Below, piece after piece: positions 18,156 through 25,064 of a DNA stretch of 64,000 nucleotides. This DNA comes from an uncultured Winogradskyella sp. GTDB taxonomy: Bacteria; Bacteroidota; Bacteroidia; Flavobacteriales; Flavobacteriaceae. A program made the translations under genes and the position numbers. Below the pieces are notes generated by a model that made no database searches, was not told the DNA's origin, and was given only the letters and a program-made list of their open reading frames with translations. Where the stretch lies: assembly GCF_947496485.1 (NCBI RefSeq), contig NZ_CANMCZ010000003.1, forward strand, positions 310,001 through 374,000. The letters are read 5' to 3'. Each line of letters begins with the position of its first letter. The stretch's first letter is position 1.

Positions 18156-18201
18156 CAAAATTACTGGTATGTCTAGTCATAAAACATGATATTTGTCATG
18201 T
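18156..18201 (-). promoter_or_regulatory. Fnr-type operator plus -7 box for hemN-usp
   Basis: Read on the reverse strand, the operator core ATGACAAATATCAT (18186-18199) is identical to the ccoI operator, preceded by AC and followed by GTTTTA. The -7 box TAATTTTG (18156-18163) is a full consensus match. Centre-to-centre spacing is again 33 bp. The box lies 17 bp before the chosen hemN start. Confidence 0.78.
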
Positions 18202-18224
18202 ATCTATTTTAACGAACTCTAAAA

Positions 18225-18713
18225 ATGCTAAAAACTGAAAACTTTGAGGTCACTCTAGCAGATAAGCAAAGTGTAATTTTACCAGAAGATTATATCAGTA
18301 ATTTTATTGCTAATAATCACAAGCGAATAAGAGTAAAGACAACTTTTGAAGGGAAATACATTGAATTCTATGCAGCTTTAAAAAGGGAAAAGTCTGGAAT
18401 ATATCGTATATATTTTAGTAGAGCTAAACAAAAAGAATTAGGTGTTTTTATGAATGACTATTTTATGCTTCAAATCTTTGAGGATACTTCCAAATATGGT
18501 GTAGAAATAGCGGAAGAACTTGAAGCAGTTTTACTCAGTGATTATGAAGCTTATACCATATTTGAGAATTTAACTCCTGGACGAAAACGCAGTATTATTT
18601 ACACCGTTTCAAGATATAAATCTGCTCAAACCCGAGTTGATAAAGCATTAATCATAGCTGAAAATCTAAAACGTGGTGTTTTAGACTCTAAATTGTGGTT
18701 AAAGAAGAATTAA
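18225..18713 (+). CDS. DUF1905/YdeI (OmpD-associated)-like protein
   Basis: A 162-residue soluble protein. The N-terminal half resembles a small beta barrel of the DUF1905 type (FEGKYIEFYAALKREKSG). The C-terminal half carries the YdeI/OmpD-associated helical signature: YEAYTIFENLTPGRKRSIIY, then SAQTRVDKALIIAENLKRG. The family is loosely linked to bacteriocin or antimicrobial-peptide resistance; its molecular role is unknown. It is divergent from hemN, but the shared gap puts the Fnr operator too close (32 bp from the start codon) for activation in this direction. Confidence 0.75.
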   Translation: MLKTENFEVTLADKQSVILPEDYISNFIANNHKRIRVKTTFEGKYIEFYAALKREKSGIYRIYFSRAKQKELGVFMNDYFMLQIFEDTSKYGVEIAEELEAVLLSDYEAYTIFENLTPGRKRSIIYTVSRYKSAQTRVDKALIIAENLKRGVLDSKLWLKKN

Positions 18714-18773
18714 TACTGTACTTGCATTAACGCAATTATCTACTTAACTTTACTAAAAACAAAATTACTTATC

Positions 18774-19355
18774 ATGAAAAATATAAAACTAGCTGCTATC
18801 GCTTTTACTCTTGTATTTGCAACATCTTGTAAAGAGAATAAAAAAGAAACTGAAGAGACTTTAGAAACAGAGATTGAAGAAGTTATAGAAGAAAATTCAA
18901 CTGAAAAGAAATTGTCTATTTCATTATCTCCCAAAAGTGATAGCAATGTAGAAGGTACTATCAATTTTACTGAAAAAAATGGTTTGGTAACTATGGTAGG
19001 TACTATTACAGGTTTAGAAGAAGGTGAGCACGCTATCCATATTCACGAAAAAGCGGATTGTTCATCTCCTGATGGAAAATCTTCTGGTGGTCATTGGAAT
19101 CCTACAGCACAACCTCATGGTGCATGGGGAGATGCAACAGGCTATCATAAGGGTGATATTGGTAATTTTAAAACCGATGCAAGTGGCAGAGGAACCGTAA
19201 CAAAAACAACAGACGAATGGTGTATTGGTTGTGGTGATGACACTAAAGATATTTTAGGTAAAGCAATTATCGTACATATTGGTGTAGACGATTTGAAATC
19301 TCAACCTTCTGGTGCCGCAGGTGCTCGTGTAGGTTGTGCAGGAATTATAGAATAA
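18774..19355 (+). CDS. sodC: Cu/Zn superoxide dismutase, lipoprotein form
   Basis: A 193-residue protein. The lipoprotein signal ends at FATSCKEN (Cys near 19), followed by an acidic linker (about 25-45) and the SodC domain. Metal ligands and disulfide are visible: HAIHIHEKADC, GGHWNP, PHGAWGD, HKGDIGNF (shared Cu/Zn histidine) and GAAGARVGCAGII at the C-terminus. It destroys superoxide outside the cytoplasm, anchored to an envelope membrane. It is followed by a strong hairpin terminator. All catalytic residues appear present. Confidence 0.93.
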   Translation: MKNIKLAAIAFTLVFATSCKENKKETEETLETEIEEVIEENSTEKKLSISLSPKSDSNVEGTINFTEKNGLVTMVGTITGLEEGEHAIHIHEKADCSSPDGKSSGGHWNPTAQPHGAWGDATGYHKGDIGNFKTDASGRGTVTKTTDEWCIGCGDDTKDILGKAIIVHIGVDDLKSQPSGAAGARVGCAGIIE

Positions 19356-19367
19356 TTTTATTAAAAT

Positions 19368-19408
19368 AAAAATAAAGAAGCTACTTTAAAGGTAGCTTCT
19401 TTATTTTT
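19368..19408. terminator. Intrinsic terminator after sodC
   Basis: Perfect 17-bp arms at 19368-19384 and 19392-19408 (core AAGCTAC/GTAGCTT) with a seven-base loop and flanking A/T runs. Confidence 0.92.
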
Positions 19409-19426
19409 ACATAAATCTTATTTGGT

Positions 19427-20602
19427 ATGAATCCATCAGCTAGTGGCTGGATAAAGAAATTACTCAATCAAGTTTCTGAGACCATGTATTCTCAAACAGA
19501 AACTAATGAGTTTTATAACAGATTAAAACAAGCTGGTTTTATATATGGAAGCAATATAAAAGTTGTACTAGATATTGTTAAACCCTTTGATTTTACAGAA
19601 GAAGAACGCTGTAAAATCAATTTACTACTCACTTATTATTTTATTTATAAAAAAGAAAAGCCTGAAGAGGATTTTATTAATAGCTTAATAAGGTACTATA
19701 AAACTATTAGCGATCAAAAGCGTTCATTTTTTGAAGAATTATTTGGTGATAAAAAGCCAGATAGTTTACTAGAAAAAATGATCCACAAGCGTATTCATAT
19801 TGATGATAATTTTATTTCTAAAAGTTTTAATTATTTTTTGATTAACGCTTTGTTATTTGTTGATGTATTAGGTTATAAACGCTTTTTAAAGAACGAAAAA
19901 GACATCAGAAATTACGTGAATAATCTTGAATCTTCTCTAGAAACTATTGTGTTCTCTGTTATAGATAACAAATCAGAAAAAACCGAGTACGATGATAACC
20001 TCATTAAGTTATTTGAAGAGTCTATTCGACATAAAAATTCTAAATTACCTTCATACAGCAATGCTGTTTCTCTTATTAATGAACCTCTAGAGAAATTATA
20101 CGTTATAGACTTGGTATGCATGGCATCATGGACAGATAAAATTATTGACACTGAAGAGCGCGAATTCTTAAACCGTTTAAAAACTGATTTATCATTAAAT
20201 AATGAAGATATCGCCAAATCTGTAGATGACATCAATACGTTTTATGATGAACACAAAGAAGATGTCGCCTTTTTAAGCTCTAAAAATCTAGCTCAAAGTT
20301 TTTATGATAATAGTAGTAAAGTCGTTTCCAAACTTATTACACGTAATAGTAAACGCTTAATTAAAGAATTATCTGAAAGCAAGGAAGCTATGTTTCTTTT
20401 AGCACAATCGACACAACGAAATCTAAGTGATGATGAGCAAAAGAAAATTCAATCGCAACTATTAGACATTTTTAAATCCATACCAAGTTTAGCAATATTC
20501 ATGCTACCAGGAGGTATGTTGCTATTACCTTTATTTGTCAAATTTATTCCAAAGTTATTGCCTTCAGCCTTTGATGATAATAGGATTGAGGATAAAGATT
20601 AA
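19427..20602 (+). CDS. LETM1-related protein with TerB-like middle region
   Basis: A 391-residue, mostly helical protein. A middle segment (VIDLVCMASWTDKIIDTEER, about 225-245) resembles the acidic TerB-type helical motif. The C-terminal segment (FKSIPSLAIFMLPGGMLLLP...FIPKLLPSAF, about 345-385) is the hydrophobic signature of LETM1-like proteins. Bacteroidota homologues are, from memory, annotated 'LETM1-related biofilm-associated protein'. No enzymatic motif is seen. It probably associates with the membrane through its C-terminus. It converges on the LytTR regulator with only seven bases between stops. Confidence 0.75.
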   Translation: MNPSASGWIKKLLNQVSETMYSQTETNEFYNRLKQAGFIYGSNIKVVLDIVKPFDFTEEERCKINLLLTYYFIYKKEKPEEDFINSLIRYYKTISDQKRSFFEELFGDKKPDSLLEKMIHKRIHIDDNFISKSFNYFLINALLFVDVLGYKRFLKNEKDIRNYVNNLESSLETIVFSVIDNKSEKTEYDDNLIKLFEESIRHKNSKLPSYSNAVSLINEPLEKLYVIDLVCMASWTDKIIDTEEREFLNRLKTDLSLNNEDIAKSVDDINTFYDEHKEDVAFLSSKNLAQSFYDNSSKVVSKLITRNSKRLIKELSESKEAMFLLAQSTQRNLSDDEQKKIQSQLLDIFKSIPSLAIFMLPGGMLLLPLFVKFIPKLLPSAFDDNRIEDKD

Positions 20603-20609
20603 TTTAAAT

Positions 20610-21365
20610 TTATTCTAACCAGTTCTTAAAGTCCTTTACCCGCTCTCTAGCCACTATAATTTCTTGCTCGTTAAAATGGTTGAGTTTTATTTGTAAACGC
20701 GAATTCGTATAACTCACCATATCCTTAATGGCATTGATGTTAACATAGAATTTACGGCTAATTCTAAAAAATACATGAGGTTCTAAGTCATCTTCTAACT
20801 GATCTAAAGTCATATTCAAAAGATAATTTCTACCTTCATTTGTAAATGCATAAGTACCTTTGTTTTCGCTATAAATGCATTCAATATCCTCAATATTTAT
20901 GAGTTTTAAGTGCTGACCAACCTTAACTGAAAAGCGCTTTTTATACTCACGTTCAATAGGATTAACGAGTAGTTTTTTAATATCATTAAAATCTAAAGTA
21001 ACAGACTGTTTTTGTGGAGCTCTAGTTTTAAATTTATCAACAGCGATTTTTAAGTCTTCATCATCTATTGGTTTTAATAAGTAATCAATGCTGTTAAGTT
21101 TAAAAGCTTGTAAGGCATACTCATCATAAGCTGTTGTAAAAATTACTGCTGATCTAATATCAATGGCTTCAAAAATTTCGAAAGACAATCCATCACTTAA
21201 TTGTATATCTAAAAATATTAAATTCGGATGCTCATTATTCTGAAACCATTCAATAGATTCTTCAACAGAATGTAACATAGTTTCTGCTTCAACATCCAAA
21301 GATTTTAGCATACGTTGCAAACGTCTTGCTGAAGGTTTTTCGTCTTCAATTATGATTATACTCAT
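20610..21365 (-). CDS. LytTR-family response regulator
   Basis: A 251-residue protein. The receiver domain (1-118) has acidic pocket residues EDE (7-9), phosphoacceptor D53 (LIFLDIQLSDG) and switch-side LLKPID. The LytTR DNA-binding domain (about 145-250) has IEDIECIYSENKGTYAFTNEG and the C-terminal VARERVKDFKNWL. It is the last gene of the reverse-strand operon containing its LytS-type kinase and the 2TM proteins. LytTR regulators bind pairs of direct repeats; a candidate site lies at 24947-24983, upstream of the operon's first gene. Confidence 0.93.
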   Translation of the reverse strand: MSIIIIEDEKPSARRLQRMLKSLDVEAETMLHSVEESIEWFQNNEHPNLIFLDIQLSDGLSFEIFEAIDIRSAVIFTTAYDEYALQAFKLNSIDYLLKPIDDEDLKIAVDKFKTRAPQKQSVTLDFNDIKKLLVNPIEREYKKRFSVKVGQHLKLINIEDIECIYSENKGTYAFTNEGRNYLLNMTLDQLEDDLEPHVFFRISRKFYVNINAIKDMVSYTNSRLQIKLNHFNEQEIIVARERVKDFKNWLE

Positions 21366-21395
21366 TATTTAAAATACTGTTTTATAATTAATAAT

Positions 21396-21722
21396 CTATT
21401 CCCAAGTTGTGGTCTCTGTCTCATTCTCATCTTCCAAAAATTCTTGTATTTTTTTCTCTTCCCAGCTCTTTTTAAAAATTTTTCTTCCATTAAAAACATT
21501 TATTCTATGTATGATAATGAAAACTGTCCATACTACTAAAACACTGAGGTTTAAAGCTATGATATTGTTTTTATATGGCCCTTCTTCAATGATATAAAAG
21601 TTGTATAAAAGAAGTCCAACAACAATAGCGTATAATACCAAATGCAAATAAAATATTTGGACTTGCTTAACTTTTTGTTTTGCTTTAGCTAGCAGTTGTT
21701 CTTCGTCAATATTGTTTTTCAT
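21396..21722 (-). CDS. 2TM domain protein (copy 1)
   Basis: A 108-residue membrane protein: basic helix (KAKQKVKQVQIFYLHLVLY), two membrane segments (about 26-46 and 56-76), then an amphipathic tail FKKSWEEKKIQEFLEDE. The HL..Y.....N core and W-E-x-K-I-x-E-x-M/L tail match the 2TM family (PF13239) common in Bacteroidota. It sits between the LytTR regulator and another 2TM gene. A role in sensing or modulating the kinase is inferred from context only. Confidence 0.82.
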   Translation of the reverse strand: MKNNIDEEQLLAKAKQKVKQVQIFYLHLVLYAIVVGLLLYNFYIIEEGPYKNNIIALNLSVLVVWTVFIIIHRINVFNGRKIFKKSWEEKKIQEFLEDENETETTTWE

Positions 21723-21763
21723 TGTTGATGCTTTAACTGTTTACTATTCAAACTTCAAACTTA

Positions 21764-22102
21764 CTACTCCCAACGTTTACGCTCCTTCTCCATGTATTCT
21801 TCGATTTTTTTGTTCTCCCAATTCTTTCCAAAGAAAAAATTTGGACCAAAAACACCTAAGAAATGAAATGCCAATCCTATTCCCCAAAAAACGGCTGTAG
21901 CATAAGGTCCAAAACCGCTGAAACCTGCATTTACTCCAATTAGTATGATTAAAAATAGATTGACAATCACATAAACTGCAAGATGCCAGTAAAAACCTAT
22001 AATAGCATCTACTTTTTTCTTTGCTCTTAGATATGCTTCTTCTTTTCTATAATCTCTCGACTCTTTATATTCATCGTAGGGTTCTATATTATATTTTTCC
22101 AT
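21764..22102 (-). CDS. 2TM domain protein (copy 2)
   Basis: A 112-residue protein with the same plan as its neighbours: charged N-terminus (YKESRDYRKEEAYLRAKKKV), IGFYWHLAVYVIVNLFLI as first membrane segment, a second at about 65-85, and the tail FFGKNWENKKIEEYMEKERKRWE. Highly charged ends flank the two helices. It is in the middle of the four-copy 2TM operon. Function unknown. Confidence 0.85.
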   Translation of the reverse strand: MEKYNIEPYDEYKESRDYRKEEAYLRAKKKVDAIIGFYWHLAVYVIVNLFLIILIGVNAGFSGFGPYATAVFWGIGLAFHFLGVFGPNFFFGKNWENKKIEEYMEKERKRWE

Positions 22103-22115
22103 CTTTAAAAATGTT

Positions 22116-22457
22116 TTAATCTTTGTTTAACTCATCTTTCATATACCTTTCAATTTTACGCTCTTCCCAATCGTCTCCTAAAATCAACGGAATACCATAA
22201 ACTGAAAAGGCGTGTATTGCCAATGCAACTCCCCAAACTAACCATGTAGCAATCGTTGAGAAGTCAAAAAAAGCTTCATTAAATGTTTCACCATTATTTG
22301 TATTATGCATTATTTTAACTGCAGTAATCACAGTATTGATTACAATGTAAACCACTAGGTGAGTATAAAATTGCTTTAATTTTTCAACTCTATTCTTAGC
22401 TTTTATATATTTTAAATTAGAATCTTGTGTTTCCATAATCTGATTTATTAGTTCCAA
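22116..22457 (-). CDS. 2TM domain protein (copy 3)
   Basis: A 113-residue protein. AKNRVEKLKQFYTHLVVYIVIN leads into the first membrane segment; a second follows (TWLVWGVALAIHAFSVYG), then the tail LGDDWEERKIERYMKDE. Its start overlaps the end of the kinase gene by ten bases, showing translational coupling. It is the copy most similar in layout to the kinase's own C-terminal 2TM region. Confidence 0.85.
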   Translation of the reverse strand: MELINQIMETQDSNLKYIKAKNRVEKLKQFYTHLVVYIVINTVITAVKIMHNTNNGETFNEAFFDFSTIATWLVWGVALAIHAFSVYGIPLILGDDWEERKIERYMKDELNKD

Positions 22458-23800
22458 CGACTTTTTTGATCTTCCTTATTCATATATTCTTCAATTTTGC
22501 GCTTTTCCCAACCTGCACCTAAGGCTCCGTCATCTACAAACACTCTATAGGCCTGAAAAACCAAACTCAATCCCCAACCAAATGTTGGAAACCAAAACCA
22601 TTGTATGGTATTATATGAAGTTTTATACCAAATAAATATTAAAAATGGTATAACAAATACATAAGCAATTAAACTGTAGTAAAAGGCTTTTAATTCTTCT
22701 ACGCGTTTACGAGCTCTAACGTAATCGTCGTTTAGACGTTCTTGTGATTTTTGTGTTGTTCTCATGATTGATACTTGTTTTGTGAGCATAGGAATTGCAA
22801 CTGCAAAATCTTTATCTCGTTGATTGATGTGTACTTTTCTATTAGATAGCAATTGATAACGTTGCTTTATATTTTCTAACCCTACTCCACTACTCTTTTT
22901 TACAATTTGTTTCGGTTGGAGATTGTTCATTACTACTAAGTGATTTCCATCTTCATATATTTTGATGTGCAATGGTTTATTAGAAGTTACCATATTATGC
23001 TTTACCGCATTTTCTAAAAGTAGCTGTAACGATAAAGGCACAACTTTACTTTCTGGATTGGATGCTTTATCTGGTATTTCAAAAATAATACTGTCTTCAA
23101 AACGCGTTTTTAATAAAGACATATAGGTTCTTGCAAAATTCAATTCTTCATCTACAGTAACTAGTTCTTTACTTTTTTGTTCCAAAACATAGCGATATAC
23201 TTTAGATAAAGATGTAGTAAATCGTTGTGCGTTATCTGGGTTTTCTTCAATTAAGCTTGTTAGTACATTTAGGCTATTAAACAAAAAATGTGGATCTAAC
23301 TGGTTTTTTAAAGCATCAAACTTTGCACTAGCCGCACCTGCAATTACTTTTTGTTCTTTTATTTTGTTTTTCTGATATCTGTTATAGAAAAATATAATGT
23401 GGAAAACAGAAACAATAATAAGTGTAATCCAAAGGCCAAATGAATAACCTTGCCAAGACTCTCTGCTTAAAAAAGTTTCGAAAGGTGTACCATATATGAC
23501 TACAGAAATAAATGTTCTTAAAAGAAAAATACCGACTAAAGTAATTATTGTACATCCGATTATACCAACTATAATCCTCTTAATTGTATCGCCTTTTTTC
23601 CATTGGCGTTTTTCCATGTAATCAAAAAATGCCATGTTAGAATATCCCAGAACAAAGGAATACAACTGATAGAAACCAAAGTTTATTAAAAACTCATTTA
23701 CATTTTTAAAATCAAAACCATCAGAAAGGAAGTTGCCAATAAGAAATACTAGGCATCCGATAATAAAGGTTATAATGATATTTTTAATTGACTTTGTCAT
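22448..23800 (-). CDS. LytS-type sensor histidine kinase with a C-terminal 2TM domain
   Basis: A 450-residue membrane kinase. Four N-terminal membrane segments (about 7-27, 37-57, 73-95, 120-140) precede the His_kinase dimerisation box with phosphoacceptor H171 in LDPHFLFNSLNVL. The ATPase lobe has LLENAVKHN (261-269) and GVGLENIKQRY. Residues about 355-445 form an extra 2TM domain (VEELKAFYYSLIAYVF ... GWEKRKIEEYMNKE), so the catalytic core lies between two membrane regions. Its partner is the LytTR regulator at the end of the operon. The fusion argues that 2TM proteins work with the kinase. Confidence 0.92.
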   Translation of the reverse strand: MTKSIKNIIITFIIGCLVFLIGNFLSDGFDFKNVNEFLINFGFYQLYSFVLGYSNMAFFDYMEKRQWKKGDTIKRIIVGIIGCTIITLVGIFLLRTFISVVIYGTPFETFLSRESWQGYSFGLWITLIIVSVFHIIFFYNRYQKNKIKEQKVIAGAASAKFDALKNQLDPHFLFNSLNVLTSLIEENPDNAQRFTTSLSKVYRYVLEQKSKELVTVDEELNFARTYMSLLKTRFEDSIIFEIPDKASNPESKVVPLSLQLLLENAVKHNMVTSNKPLHIKIYEDGNHLVVMNNLQPKQIVKKSSGVGLENIKQRYQLLSNRKVHINQRDKDFAVAIPMLTKQVSIMRTTQKSQERLNDDYVRARKRVEELKAFYYSLIAYVFVIPFLIFIWYKTSYNTIQWFWFPTFGWGLSLVFQAYRVFVDDGALGAGWEKRKIEEYMNKEDQKSRWN

Positions 23801-23817
23801 GTTTATAATTTCGTTTC

Positions 23818-24441
23818 TTATTCTTTACACTTTTCTACAACCTGCTCAGCACGCTCTTTTCCCCAATTAGGATGAAAATCACTCTCTGGCTTAAAGGTAT
23901 CAAAAAGTTCAATGGATGCCTCGACTTCTTTACAATATGGTGCTGTATCCTGACCAAAATATCTTGCACTTCCCATTGCCCAATCTGCTTTGCAAAATGC
24001 TGCTCTAGGATTTTCTGAATCTAATTCTAAAGCTTTGGTATACAATTCTGCGATTTTACTGGCATACTTCATTCCATAAGTCATTCCATCATATGCCACC
24101 CAATTCGTATATACCTGACCTTGCATCACTAATAACTCTGCATTATCTTCACTTTTAGTCATAGCAATATCTAAATGCTCCTGTGCTTTATCTAACTGTG
24201 CTTTTAAAACGGCTTCATCTTTTTCATTCCAGCTTTTCAGGCTATTGATTTGGGCAATATAATAGTTTGGCAACCATTCAGTCGGTTCTGCCTTAGCGAT
24301 ACGTTCAAACATATTTTGGGCTTCGTCGGTTTTGTCGTCTTGCCATAGTTCAAAAGCTTTAGTCATTCCTTTTTCAAAATTAGTTTGCGCTTGCGTAATT
24401 CCTGTAATTACGAATAAAGCAATGGTGATTAAGTTCTTCAT
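23818..24441 (-). CDS. Exported TPR-like protein
   Basis: A 207-residue protein with a signal peptide (MKNLITIALFVITGITQAQ) and helical repeats of tetratricopeptide type: FELWQDDKTDEAQNMFERIA, then LDIAMTKSEDNAELLVMQGQ and YTKALELDSENPRAAFCKAD. It is probably periplasmic or surface-exposed. It lies 18 bp after the DUF2141 gene and 18 bp before the kinase gene, inside the same operon, so it may be part of the signal input or an output of the two-component system. A specific partner cannot be named. Confidence 0.82.
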   Translation of the reverse strand: MKNLITIALFVITGITQAQTNFEKGMTKAFELWQDDKTDEAQNMFERIAKAEPTEWLPNYYIAQINSLKSWNEKDEAVLKAQLDKAQEHLDIAMTKSEDNAELLVMQGQVYTNWVAYDGMTYGMKYASKIAELYTKALELDSENPRAAFCKADWAMGSARYFGQDTAPYCKEVEASIELFDTFKPESDFHPNWGKERAEQVVEKCKE

Positions 24442-24459
24442 TTGTGTTAGTTTTTAAAA

Positions 24460-24882
24460 TTATAGCGTTATTGATATTGATTTGTTTTCTATAAGCTGAA
24501 AATTAGCGTCATCCCATTTTGGAGGTCCCATAAAACCTTTTGCGTTGTTAGAGCAACCGTAATCCTCTTTTGGAATACCAAAAAAGTTGCTATCTAATTT
24601 ACCATTATTATTTTCATCATGAAAGATTGAAACCGCATAAATTCCTTCCGGAATATCCTCAAAAGTTATAGTACATTGATTATCTTTAATTTCACTTTTT
24701 GTGGCTTTAAATGCCGTTTTTAAAAAGCTAGATTCCGTCTTGTAAAGTGCTATAAATATTTTACCATCATTGCTATGAGCATTTTTTACTGTAACAGTAA
24801 TATTATGTTTTTCTTGAGCTTCAGACTGGTAACTCACAAAACTTAAAACAATGGCAACTGCGATTTTTATTAATACATTCAT
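24460..24882 (-). CDS. DUF2141 secreted protein
   Basis: A 140-residue protein with a signal peptide (about 1-22) and a beta-sandwich of the DUF2141 type: HNITVTVKNAHSNDGKIFIALY, then FEDIPEGIYAVSIFHDENNN and DSNFFGIPKEDYGCSNNA. This family is frequent in marine bacteria and has no established activity. It is the first gene of the reverse-strand operon leading to the kinase and response regulator, directly downstream of the direct repeats. Confidence 0.88.
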   Translation of the reverse strand: MNVLIKIAVAIVLSFVSYQSEAQEKHNITVTVKNAHSNDGKIFIALYKTESSFLKTAFKATKSEIKDNQCTITFEDIPEGIYAVSIFHDENNNGKLDSNFFGIPKEDYGCSNNAKGFMGPPKWDDANFQLIENKSISITL

Positions 24883-24946
24883 AACGGTGTGTTTTAATTT
24901 GATACAAATATCTTACACAAATGCAGATCTTTAAAACAAGACTTAC

Positions 24947-24983
24947 CGAATTGTAATTTTTTAATGACGAATTGTAATTTTTT
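24947..24983. promoter_or_regulatory. 21-bp-period direct repeat, candidate LytTR binding site
   Basis: CGAATTGTAATTTTTT occurs at 24947-24962 and again, identically, at 24968-24983, a period of 21 bp (two helical turns). LytTR regulators bind such in-phase direct repeats. Toward the reverse-strand operon, a -7-like box GATATTTG (24905-24912, one mismatch) would place the repeats at about -45 to -85, an activator position. They could also serve the forward gene at 25065. Confidence 0.6.
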
Positions 24984-25064
24984 CAAATTAGTAGTAAAAA
25001 GTAGTAACTTAGTAAGCCTTTTAGCTACTCATATTTCATAATCACTTTTTAAAATCCAATCAGT

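Noticed and set aside
18186..18199. The hemN operator also activating the forward YdeI-like gene
   Set aside because: A -7 box 33 bp downstream would fall on the start codon at 18225, leaving no leader.
21396..23800. The repeated 2TM genes as a CRISPR or tandem DNA repeat
   Set aside because: Similarity is at protein level only; the DNA has no regular repeat-spacer pattern.
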